A stretch of 8,677 bases of DNA from Propionibacteriaceae bacterium. GTDB lineage: Bacteria; Actinomycetota; Actinomycetes; Propionibacteriales; Propionibacteriaceae. Of the stretch, positions 1 to 6,434 are shown in pieces; position 1 is the first letter of the stretch, and each line of letters begins with the position of its first letter. The DNA is taken from the NCBI GenBank assembly GCA_024636075.1, contig JAGXHS010000090.1, positions 1-8,677 on the forward strand, given 5' to 3'. The translations under genes and the position numbers were made by a program. The notes under the pieces were generated by a model. It was not told the origin of the DNA, made no database searches, and saw only the letters and a list, made by a program, of their open reading frames with translations.

Positions 1-3000
1 CCTGCACGGCCACCTACGAGGCCACACAGGCAGACATCGACGCGGGGTCCGCGCTGAACGTGGTGCATGCCGAGGCTTCAGTTCCGGCAGGTGCCGACCC
101 GTTGCCTGACAATGCATGGGCAGACAACATCGTCAGCGCTGAGCAGAATCCCGACATCGACCTGGTCAAGACCGGAACACCGTCGTCGGTGACCAAGGTC
201 GGTCAGCTGATCAGCTATGGCTTCACCGTCGCCAACACCGGCAACACCCGGATCGACGACGTGCAGATCGCGGACGCGCTCCCCGGGGTGTCGGCGCTCG
301 ACTGCACTCCCGCACTGGGGTCGGTACTGCTACCCGATGAGGTGATGACGTGCTCGGCGACCTACAGCACCACGCACGCAGATCTGGAAACCGGTCAGAT
401 CGTCAACGTTGCAGTCGTCAGCGGGCAGACTCCCACCGGGGAGGTGTCCAACCTCGACAGCGAAACCACTTTCGCCCAGTACAACCCCCAGCTCAACCTG
501 GTGAAGAGCGTCGATGCCCCCAGCAGCTGGGTGCCGGGAGACACCTTCACCTACACCTTTACGGTCACGAACTCCGGCACCATCCGGGCTGAGGACGTCA
601 CCATCAGTGACGACCTGGACGGATTGTCCGACATCGACTGCGGCGTCGATCCGGTGTTCTTGGAGCCACAGCAGTCCATCAGCTGCACCGCCACCTACAC
701 AGCCACCCTGGCCGACGTGAACACTGGCACCCGCAGCAATGAGGCACAGGTCAACGCAACCGAGGTGACCGGCGAAGCGTTCCCGACCGGATGGGCCTCA
801 ACCTCCACCACGACAGAGGCCACTGGTGAGATCGAGATGACCAAGGTCGCCGACCGGACGAGCTTCAGCGCCGTTGGCGAAACCATCACCTACACGCTCA
901 CCGCCACCAACACCGGGCCGGTCACGCTGTCGGGCGTCGCGTTCACGGACCCGTTGCCGCGAATGGGCGCACAAACCTGCCTCCAGGACCGCACCATCGA
1001 TCCGCAGGAGACGTTCACCTGCACAGTCACGTATCCCATCGCGCTGGCGGATCTGAACACCGGCTCGGTGCTCAACACCGCAACCGTCACAGCGACGGAT
1101 CCCCGTGGTCGCCAGGTGGACCCGGCTTCCGGCACCACGGTCGTGCCCGCCGAACAGCAACCGCAGCTGAGCCTGGAGAAGTCACCGAACAAGGCGAGCG
1201 TCGGCGCAGCCGGCGATCCGATCACCTACACATTCACTGTCACCAACACCGGCAACGTCAGCATCACCGACGTGAGCGTGACCCATTCGATGCCCGGTAT
1301 CGCACTCACCGGCTGCGGGCCGGGCGAGCTTGATCCAGGCGAAAGACTGACCTGCAGCGGTGACTACCTGGTCACCCAGGCCCAGGTTGATGAAGGCGGG
1401 TTCAGCAACATCGCCACCGCCAGCGGGTCGGGCGCCGGGGATGTCGATCCGGATCCGGTGACGGCCATGGCTGTCGTCGGTGCCGTCCAACAACCGGCGA
1501 TCACGTTGACCAAGGAAGCTGATCGAACGAGCGTCGACGGAGCTGGTGACGTGCTCGAGTACACGATCAATGCGAAGAACACCGGCAACGTCACCCTGAC
1601 GTCAGTGAGGGTCACTGACCTCGATCCCGAGGGTCTCGACCGCCTGTTGGTGTGCAGCGACGGGGGCGGCAACACCGGCGAATCGGCAACCTTGAGCCCC
1701 GGTGAAACACTCACCTGCACCATGAGCTACCCGGTCAGCCAAGCCGCCTTCGACGCCTACGCGATCCTCAGCTCGGCCAGCGTCACGGCTGACAGCCCGT
1801 CGGGGAACGCACCGAGCGCTTCCGCGGTGAGCAGCGTCGAGGCCAGCCACGTGCCGTCACTGGGCATCGTCGCGACGGCCAGCCGAACGACGGTCGACCG
1901 AGCAGGTGACCCGGTGACCTTCACCGAGCTGCTCACCAACACGGGCAATGTCACGATCGGCGACATCCTCATCGACGACCCGTTGTCGGGCATCTTCAAC
2001 CGACGCTGCGATGAGCAGGAGCCCGGGGAACGCCCGACGCTTGCCCCCGGCGAATCGGTGACGTGCTACGCGGACTACATCACCACCCAGGACGACATGG
2101 ACGCGGGTCGGGTCAGGATCACCGCGACGATCCGCGGGCTCGAGCCGGACGGGGAACTGACCGAATCTGCAGAGTTCGTCGTCCTGGTCGGGGCCATCTG
2201 GGATCCGTCGATGAGCTTGATCAAGACCGCCGATCACCACTCGATGGTGCAGGTCGGGGAAGACGTCGAGTACACCATCATCGGGCGCAACACGGGTGAC
2301 GTCACTCTGAGCGTGGTGAACGTCAGCGACATCCTGCAGGGTCGCGACGACTTCACCAACTTCGGCTGCTCGCCCGCCATCCCCGCAGTCATCCCTCCAG
2401 GTGACCAGGTCATCTGCACCGGCGATTTGATCGTCAGCCAATCCGACCTGAATGCCGGGAGCGTCCTGAACGTCGCCACCATGACCGCACAGGATCCGAG
2501 CGGAACGGCACTGGATCCGGTGCAGGCCCAGGACGTGGTGGTGTCACGGGTGCACGCGCTGCAGGTTGTGAAGACCTCGCCGACGGTGGATCGCGTGAGC
2601 GCCGCCGGGGATGTGGTCGGCTACACCATCACCGCGACGAACGCTTCCGACATCCCCCTCGATAACGTCACCTACGACGATCCGATGGTGAGCGGCTCCG
2701 ACTGGTACTGCTTGAAGAGCTGGTCCGACACGAACTCGGACGGGCTGGTCAACGAGGCCGCCGAAGGTTCGGCAGGTCAACCCAACCAGCAGGTGAACCC
2801 CGGAGTCGGACTCACGCTGGCTGGTGGTGTTCCTGGGGCAGCGGACAGCATCGGTGAATCAGTCTCCTGTGGAGTCAGCTACGTGGTCACCCAGGCCGAT
2901 CTGGACGCCGCCGTCGACATCGTCAACACCGTGACCGTGACAGCCACCGATCCTGAAGGAACCATCATCTCCGGCACCGATGACGATTCCGTGGTCGTCG

Positions 3001-4199
3001 ACACCGCTCCAGCCGTCGGACTCACCAAGACCGCCACCGTCACCGACGGCAGCCTCGATCAGGTGGGCGACGAGGTGTCGTACCGGATTGTCGCCACCAA
3101 CGAAGGCAACCAGACGCTGAGCGACGTTGTGGTGGCCGATCCGCTGCTGGCCGATTTCAGCTGCCATTGGGACGATCCGAACGTGCCGGTTCTTGCACCT
3201 GGCGATTCAGTCAGCTGCAACGGAAGCCTGGCCGCGACCCAGGCACAGCTGGACATCGGAACGCTGGACAACACCGCCAGTCTGTCCAGTCGGACGCCGA
3301 TGACCGACGGTGACGGGAATCCGATTCTGGCAATGACCAGCGCTGAGGCCAGTGTCCCGGTGGTGGTGAATGCCAACCTCGCGGTCTCGGTGGTGCCTGA
3401 TGTCGATGTGGTCGGTGCCCTCGGTCAGCGGATCGTCTGGACACTGCGGGTCTCCAACACCGGCAACGTGACCCTGCACAATGTCAGCCTGGTCAATTCG
3501 CTGCTCGAGGGGGCCATGCTGACCACCCCTGAGGACCAGCAGGTCAGCGCCCAGGACCTGGGGTCGATCAGCCCTGGACAGAGCCTTCAATTCACCTTCG
3601 AGCAGGTCGTCAGCCAGCAGGATCTTGACGCCGGCACGATCATGGATCGAGTCGTGGCGACCGGGACTACGACAGCCGGGGAGGTGGCGCCCCCCAGCGT
3701 CCAGGACCAGGCTGTGGTGGAGGTCACCCAGATTGTGGCGATCACTTTCATCAAGTCGGTGGAGTTGGATGATCGCAATGCCAACGGCGATGCCGAAGTG
3801 GGTGAGGTGTTGCTCTACCGGCTGACTGCCATCAACGACGGGACGGTGTCGGCATTGGACGTCCAGATCAGTGACCCGATGATCGGACTGTCCACGCTGA
3901 ACTGCACGACGCCCAACGGCTCCACCCTGGCTCCCGGTGCGAAGCTGGATTGTGTCGCCAGCTACCGGATCACCCAAGCGGACGCCGATCGTGGCCGGAT
4001 CGCCAACACAGCCATGATGAGCAGCGAGCTGACCGATCCGGTGAACGCCACTGTCGAGATCCCGGTGAAGCCCGCACCCTCACAGCTGCTCGCTGACACC
4101 GGAGACCCATTGGGAATCCGACCGGGCTTGGCCGTGTTGCTCAGCTTGCTGGCCGTCACCGTGGGGATATCCTTCCTCAGACACCCGAAACGAAAGTGA
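1..4199 (+). CDS. Large repeat surface protein (DUF11/DUF7507-type Ig-like repeats) with C-terminal LADTG sorting signal; 5' partial
   Basis: The reading frame (first full codon at position 3) is open from the window edge, so the N-terminus and signal peptide lie upstream. About 1,398 residues are visible. The first codons read CTATYEATQADIDAGS, the tail of a repeat identical in style to those that follow, so the GTG at 60 is internal and not a start. The visible part is the end of one repeat plus 11 complete repeats of about 110-150 residues. Each follows the pattern LxLxK, then GDxxTYTxTxTNTGNVTL, a cysteine, LxPGxxxxC, YxVTQADLDxG and NTAxVxA. This pattern belongs to the DUF11 / DUF7507 'conserved repeat' families, which form secreted beta-sandwich stalks. 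The protein ends with LADTG, a hydrophobic segment and a basic tail, so it is predicted to be attached to the wall by a sortase. A class E sortase is encoded downstream at 5639. The lipoprotein gene starts 10 nt after the stop, implying co-transcription. A stalk or adhesin role is inference; no ligand-binding domain is visible in this part. Confidence 0.9.
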   Translation, partial: CTATYEATQADIDAGSALNVVHAEASVPAGADPLPDNAWADNIVSAEQNPDIDLVKTGTPSSVTKVGQLISYGFTVANTGNTRIDDVQIADALPGVSALDCTPALGSVLLPDEVMTCSATYSTTHADLETGQIVNVAVVSGQTPTGEVSNLDSETTFAQYNPQLNLVKSVDAPSSWVPGDTFTYTFTVTNSGTIRAEDVTISDDLDGLSDIDCGVDPVFLEPQQSISCTATYTATLADVNTGTRSNEAQVNATEVTGEAFPTGWASTSTTTEATGEIEMTKVADRTSFSAVGETITYTLTATNTGPVTLSGVAFTDPLPRMGAQTCLQDRTIDPQETFTCTVTYPIALADLNTGSVLNTATVTATDPRGRQVDPASGTTVVPAEQQPQLSLEKSPNKASVGAAGDPITYTFTVTNTGNVSITDVSVTHSMPGIALTGCGPGELDPGERLTCSGDYLVTQAQVDEGGFSNIATASGSGAGDVDPDPVTAMAVVGAVQQPAITLTKEADRTSVDGAGDVLEYTINAKNTGNVTLTSVRVTDLDPEGLDRLLVCSDGGGNTGESATLSPGETLTCTMSYPVSQAAFDAYAILSSASVTADSPSGNAPSASAVSSVEASHVPSLGIVATASRTTVDRAGDPVTFTELLTNTGNVTIGDILIDDPLSGIFNRRCDEQEPGERPTLAPGESVTCYADYITTQDDMDAGRVRITATIRGLEPDGELTESAEFVVLVGAIWDPSMSLIKTADHHSMVQVGEDVEYTIIGRNTGDVTLSVVNVSDILQGRDDFTNFGCSPAIPAVIPPGDQVICTGDLIVSQSDLNAGSVLNVATMTAQDPSGTALDPVQAQDVVVSRVHALQVVKTSPTVDRVSAAGDVVGYTITATNASDIPLDNVTYDDPMVSGSDWYCLKSWSDTNSDGLVNEAAEGSAGQPNQQVNPGVGLTLAGGVPGAADSIGESVSCGVSYVVTQADLDAAVDIVNTVTVTATDPEGTIISGTDDDSVVVDTAPAVGLTKTATVTDGSLDQVGDEVSYRIVATNEGNQTLSDVVVADPLLADFSCHWDDPNVPVLAPGDSVSCNGSLAATQAQLDIGTLDNTASLSSRTPMTDGDGNPILAMTSAEASVPVVVNANLAVSVVPDVDVVGALGQRIVWTLRVSNTGNVTLHNVSLVNSLLEGAMLTTPEDQQVSAQDLGSISPGQSLQFTFEQVVSQQDLDAGTIMDRVVATGTTTAGEVAPPSVQDQAVVEVTQIVAITFIKSVELDDRNANGDAEVGEVLLYRLTAINDGTVSALDVQISDPMIGLSTLNCTTPNGSTLAPGAKLDCVASYRITQADADRGRIANTAMMSSELTDPVNATVEIPVKPAPSQLLADTGDPLGIRPGLAVLLSLLAVTVGISFLRHPKRK
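2727..2765 (+). other. EF-hand/dockerin-like Asp/Asn loop inserted in repeat R8
   Basis: The residues read DTNSDGLVNEAAE, with Asp/Asn at loop positions 1, 3, 5 and 9 and Gly at 6, as in dockerin-type calcium loops. Position 12 is Ala with Glu at 13, so the fit is imperfect. It lies inside the extended segment between the two cysteines of R8, which are 53 residues apart instead of the usual 13-21. Calcium binding is inference. Confidence 0.45.
3771..3806 (+). other. EF-hand-like Asp/Asn loop at the start of repeat R11
   Basis: Twelve residues, DRNANGDAEVGE, have D1, N3, N5, G6, E9 and E12, matching the metal-ligand spacing of a calcium-binding loop. It sits between the first strand (ITFIKSVELD) and the LLYRLTAIN strand. 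DUF11-type repeats in other proteins often carry a similar D-x-N-x-(D/N)-G loop here. It is the last repeat before the wall anchor. Confidence 0.55.
4089..4196 (+). other. C-terminal cell-wall sorting signal, LADTG type
   Basis: LADTG is encoded at 4089-4103. It is followed by a short linker, a hydrophobic segment (GLAVLLSLLAVTVGISFL) and the basic end RHPKRK. This is the three-part layout of sortase substrates. LAXTG rather than LPXTG is the motif preferred by class E sortases, and such an enzyme is encoded about 1.4 kb downstream. Cleavage would be expected between Thr and Gly. Confidence 0.88.
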
Positions 4200-4203
4200 G
4201 AGG
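4198..4203 (+). promoter_or_regulatory. Ribosome binding site of the lipoprotein gene, overlapping the upstream stop codon
   Basis: GAGAGG lies 6 nt before the ATG at 4210 and shares two bases with the TGA of the surface-protein gene. This supports the ATG start and translation of both genes from one transcript. Confidence 0.65.
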
Positions 4204-4209
4204 TTCTCG

Positions 4210-4710
4210 ATGACCAAGCGATTCCCGGTGCTCGTGACAGCGCTGGTCATGGGTCTGGCGATCACCGGTTGCAGCGGCGACGCAGCGAGCGGTGATGCCT
4301 CCTCCGGCGTCACCGGGACGGAACCGAAGAGTACGCCGCTGCCTTCGCACGCGGACCTCGGCCCATCCCCGGCAGGGATCGCGAAGGACGTCAAGATCAC
4401 GGAATGCCCCACCGCCAAGGGTGCAGTTGTGGCCAAGGGGACCGCCAAGAACAGCGGCAAGAAGCCGACGGACATGTCGATCATGGTGATTTGGCTGAAG
4501 AGTGACTCCGGCAACCCACTCGGATCGGGCATCGCCGCTCTGAAACAGGTGAAGCCGGGAGAGAGCAAGGACTGGTCGGTGCAGGCAACCCTGGTGGCAG
4601 ACGCGGATCGTTGCGTGCTGAACGCACTGGCGGGGACAGCGGAACCGAGTGGCACCTCGTCGGCCAGCGCTTCCGCCGCTGCCAGCGCCAGCGCGTCCAG
4701 CGGAGGCTGA
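4210..4710 (+). CDS. Small secreted lipoprotein with FxLYD-like beta-sandwich domain
   Basis: 166 residues. A basic N-terminus (MTKRF), a hydrophobic core and the lipobox ITGC put the lipidated cysteine at residue 21, so the protein should be anchored to the outer face of the membrane. A disordered Ser/Gly/Pro/Asp-rich linker runs to about residue 58. Residues about 60-140 read as one Ig-like domain of the FxLYD type: VVAKGTAKNSGKKP, then MSIMVIWLKSDSGNPLG, then VKPGESKDWSV. Two cysteines (66 and 135) bracket the domain and could pair. The end (about 146-166) is an unusual low-complexity tail of alternating Ser and Ala. The ATG has a good ribosome binding site and lies 10 nt after the surface-protein stop, so the two are probably co-expressed. 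No enzymatic residues are apparent. The domain assignment is from the pattern by eye; the role is unknown. Confidence 0.85.
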   Translation: MTKRFPVLVTALVMGLAITGCSGDAASGDASSGVTGTEPKSTPLPSHADLGPSPAGIAKDVKITECPTAKGAVVAKGTAKNSGKKPTDMSIMVIWLKSDSGNPLGSGIAALKQVKPGESKDWSVQATLVADADRCVLNALAGTAEPSGTSSASASAAASASASSGG

Positions 4711-4760
4711 TCATCGACCCGTGTGGTGGTGTGGATCGCCCAACGAGAGATTCGATACTC

Positions 4761-5600
4761 GTGAGCGCTGGTGTTGCTGACGGTGGGACATCGACCCGGG
4801 CCGAAGTGTTTCGCGACCCGGAACTGCCCGGTGCGTTCGTGGTCCGGCGCGACGGAGCAGACCAGTCCTGGGTAGATCCTGAAGACCCGACACGACTTGA
4901 GTTCGACTACATGCGTCGAATCGCCACCCACCTGGATCTGGTGGCGCCCGCGAGCGAGCGCATCCGGATCGTGCACATCGGTGGCGCCGGCATGAGTCTG
5001 GCGCGCTACGTGGCCGCCACGCGGCCAACGTCCGCCCAGGTGGTGCTCGAGCCCGACAAGGATCTGACGGACGAGGTGCGGCGGGTGGCCCCGCTGTCTC
5101 CCCGCTCGGGGATCAAGGTGCGAGCGGTCGACGGGAGATCTGGAATGGGCGAGATGCCTGATGGATACACCGAGGTGGTGATCATCGACGCGTTCGTCGG
5201 CCACCGGGTGCCGGGGGATCTCGCAACTGTGGAGTGCTTCGCTGAGGTCAGACGGATCCTTGCTGACCACGGAACGGTGCTGATGAACGTCACCGACAGT
5301 CGCCCTTTCGGCTGGACCTGCCGCGTGCTGGCCGGGTTGGCGCGCCACTTCCCACGGCGGTGTCTTTCGGCGGAATCGTCAACGCTCAAAGGGCGCCGTC
5401 GCGGAAACATCGTGCTCGCCGGGTCCCGCACGCCGTTGCCGCTCGAGGGATTGTCCCGGGCCGCAGCCGGTGCCGCATTCCCGTACCGACTGGTCAGCGG
5501 CGAGCACCTGCAGCGGATGATCGGCGATGCCCAACCCTTCTACGACACCCACACCACGTGTTCACCTGCACGTGGTGAGACCCGGCTGCGCTTCGATTGA
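4761..5600 (+). CDS. Spermidine-synthase-like protein (Rossmann methyltransferase fold)
   Basis: 279 residues from the GTG at 4761. The frame stays open back to 4611, but that stretch overlaps the lipoprotein gene and encodes Arg/Gln-rich sequence with no family similarity, so I reject the longer start. A GTG at 4731 is a weaker alternative. GAGAGA at 4745-4750 may be the ribosome binding site. Residues 15-59 (EVFRDPELPGAF, then a DPTRLEFDYMRR segment) resemble the N-terminal part of actinobacterial spermidine-synthase-like proteins. Residues 69-80 (RIVHIGGAGMSL) form the glycine-rich nucleotide-binding motif. LEPD at 96-99 holds the acidic residue after strand 2, and VVIIDAF at 139-145 is the motif IV region. 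The DSTDP-type substrate motif of true aminopropyltransferases is absent, so polyamine synthesis is doubtful; a methyltransferase or other role is possible. There is no signal peptide or membrane segment, so it is cytosolic. It lies between the lipoprotein and sortase genes on the same strand. Function unknown. Confidence 0.82.
   Translation: MSAGVADGGTSTRAEVFRDPELPGAFVVRRDGADQSWVDPEDPTRLEFDYMRRIATHLDLVAPASERIRIVHIGGAGMSLARYVAATRPTSAQVVLEPDKDLTDEVRRVAPLSPRSGIKVRAVDGRSGMGEMPDGYTEVVIIDAFVGHRVPGDLATVECFAEVRRILADHGTVLMNVTDSRPFGWTCRVLAGLARHFPRRCLSAESSTLKGRRRGNIVLAGSRTPLPLEGLSRAAAGAAFPYRLVSGEHLQRMIGDAQPFYDTHTTCSPARGETRLRFD
5552..5577. repeat. Perfect 9-bp inverted repeat near the end of the spermidine-synthase-like gene
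   Basis: CACCACGTG (5552-5560) and CACGTGGTG (5569-5577) are perfect reverse complements separated by 8 nt. Each arm contains the self-complementary hexamer CACGTG. The structure ends 20 nt before the stop codon and 61 nt before the sortase start. It could form a strong RNA hairpin (attenuation or mRNA processing between the two genes) or be a protein-binding site. There is no U-run after it, so it is not a classic intrinsic terminator. Confidence 0.6.
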
Positions 5601-5638
5601 GCCGCGACCTGCGAGAACCCACATGGAAGACTGAGTAA

Positions 5639-6358
5639 ATGATGACAGCCCCCGACACTGCTGCCGCCAGCGACGAATCCCGCGAGTCACAAGCTTCCGG
5701 AAGTCGAGGTGTCTCCGCCTTCACCCTGGTCGGAATCGTGCTGATCCTGCTCGGCTTGGCTGTGTTGGGTTACGTGGCCTGGGAGTACTTCGGTACCAAT
5801 GTGGTGGCCGAGCGACAGGCAGATAGCACCGTTCAGAAATTGGAAAGTGCATGGGAGGACCCGCTGGCGGCTTCGAGCAGCGGCGAGCCCGTCTCGCCAG
5901 CTCAGCTGCCTCCCGGGAACGCGATGGCGCTGATCAGGATTCCTGCTCTCGGGTCGGATTGGGTGTGGCCCGTGGTGGTGGGCACCGACCTGGACGATCT
6001 CGAGGGTACCGTCGGGTGGTACTCCGACACCGCTGCGCCCGGGGAAGTGGGCAACTTCGCAGTCGCAGGGCATCGGGTGACCCATGGTGAGCCGTTCCGT
6101 CGACTGCTGGAGCTGAGGGTCAAGGACCAGGTGATCATTGAGACCCGCACCGCGACCTACACCTATCAACTGGACAACGACCCGGCGAAACTGACTGTCC
6201 CGGACACAGCGGGCTGGGTGCTTGATCCGGTACCCGGCAAGGACGGCCAGAAACCCTCGAAGGCGCTCATCACCCTCACCACCTGCCAGGACCTCTTCCG
6301 GTCAGCGGATCGATCGGTTGCCTTCGGGCACCTGGTGAAGACCACGCCCCGCACCTGA
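5639..6358 (+). CDS. Class E sortase (cell-wall transpeptidase)
   Basis: 239 residues. The cytosolic N-terminus (about 1-27) is followed by one membrane helix (about 28-48, FTLVGIVLILLGLAVLGYVAW) and an external catalytic domain, the type II layout of sortases. The domain begins MALIRIPALGSDWVWPVVVG and continues with PGEVGNFAVAGHRVTHGEPF, containing catalytic His145. Then comes TLTTCQDLF with catalytic Cys216 and Arg225 nine residues later, completing the His-Cys-Arg triad at class E spacing. Sortases cut the substrate between Thr and Gly and join it to a cell-wall amino group; class E enzymes prefer LAXTG. The LADTG protein ending at 4199 is the obvious substrate. GGAAGA at 5625-5630 is a plausible ribosome binding site; the ATG at 5642 is an alternative start one codon later. 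Two positions differ from the usual class E pattern as I recall it: His149 where Tyr is common (GHRxTYG), and no Pro two residues after the catalytic Cys. Confidence 0.92.
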   Translation: MMTAPDTAAASDESRESQASGSRGVSAFTLVGIVLILLGLAVLGYVAWEYFGTNVVAERQADSTVQKLESAWEDPLAASSSGEPVSPAQLPPGNAMALIRIPALGSDWVWPVVVGTDLDDLEGTVGWYSDTAAPGEVGNFAVAGHRVTHGEPFRRLLELRVKDQVIIETRTATYTYQLDNDPAKLTVPDTAGWVLDPVPGKDGQKPSKALITLTTCQDLFRSADRSVAFGHLVKTTPRT

Positions 6359-6421
6359 TCGCATGTCCGGCGGCCCCGGTCGGTCGCGGTGGGCAGCTTC
6401 CTCAGCCGAGCGATGCCTCAC

Positions 6422-6434
6422 TAGGCTGGGGCTC
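6422..6434 (+). promoter_or_regulatory. Putative leaderless promoter of pyrE
   Basis: TAGGCT at 6422-6427 fits the actinobacterial -10 pattern TANNNT and is followed by 7 nt and then the ATG at 6435. A transcript starting at the usual distance would begin at or next to the start codon. No good Shine-Dalgarno sequence precedes the ATG. A weak -35 candidate (TTCCTC, 6398-6403) lies 18 nt upstream. This suggests that pyrE is transcribed independently of the sortase gene. Confidence 0.45.

Larger units (their letters stand above)
156..4070 (+). repeat. Eleven tandem Ig-like repeat units within the surface protein
   Basis: Boundaries are set at the LxLxK-like segment. R1 156-491, R2 492-830, R3 831-1166, R4 1167-1499, R5 1500-1859, R6 1860-2210, R7 2211-2558, R8 2559-3014, R9 3015-3377, R10 3378-3740, R11 3741 to about 4070. 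Lengths are 112, 113, 112, 111, 120, 117, 116, 152, 121, 121 and about 110 residues. All repeats except R10 carry exactly two cysteines, one after the DPL-like segment and one in the PGxxxxC segment, usually 13-21 residues apart; a disulfide is likely. R8 is long because of an insertion between its cysteines. R6 and R10 lack the usual lysine near the repeat start. The copies are well diverged in DNA, with only short identical patches over the NTGNV codons, for example 1245-1260 and 1578-1593. The array is therefore old rather than freshly duplicated. Confidence 0.88.

Noticed and set aside
1857..2441. 194-codon open frame on the minus strand
   Set aside because: It is antisense to repeats R6-R7 with no recognisable domain, initiation signal or gap to hold a promoter.
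3207..3977. 256-codon open frame on the minus strand
   Set aside because: It is antisense to repeats R9-R11, and its composition (many His, Arg, Asp, Gln) is that of a shadow of the repeat gene.
156..4070. Tandem array considered as a CRISPR array or non-coding satellite
   Set aside because: The periodicity is about 330-450 nt, the frame is open throughout, and similarity is at protein level with poor DNA identity.
60..4199. GTG at 60 as the start of the large repeat protein
   Set aside because: The same frame is open to the window edge and encodes the tail of another repeat (CTATYEATQADID), so the gene begins upstream.
4611..4760. Longer N-terminus for the spermidine-synthase-like protein
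   Set aside because: The extension overlaps the end of the lipoprotein gene in another frame and encodes Arg/Gln-rich residues unlike the family; family-like sequence begins just after GTG 4761.
4080..5348. 422-codon open frame on the minus strand
   Set aside because: It lies antisense to three convincing genes, spans their boundaries, encodes His/Arg/Gly-rich sequence with no family pattern, and is expected in high-GC DNA.
6359..6400. G/C-rich stretch after the sortase stop as a terminator
   Set aside because: Only 4-bp imperfect pairings (CCGG motifs) could be drawn, too weak to call.
6363..6434. Longer N-terminus for PyrE
   Set aside because: The 24 extra residues have no counterpart in PyrE proteins. 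ATG 6435 gives the typical start and normal length, and the extension would cover the putative promoter.
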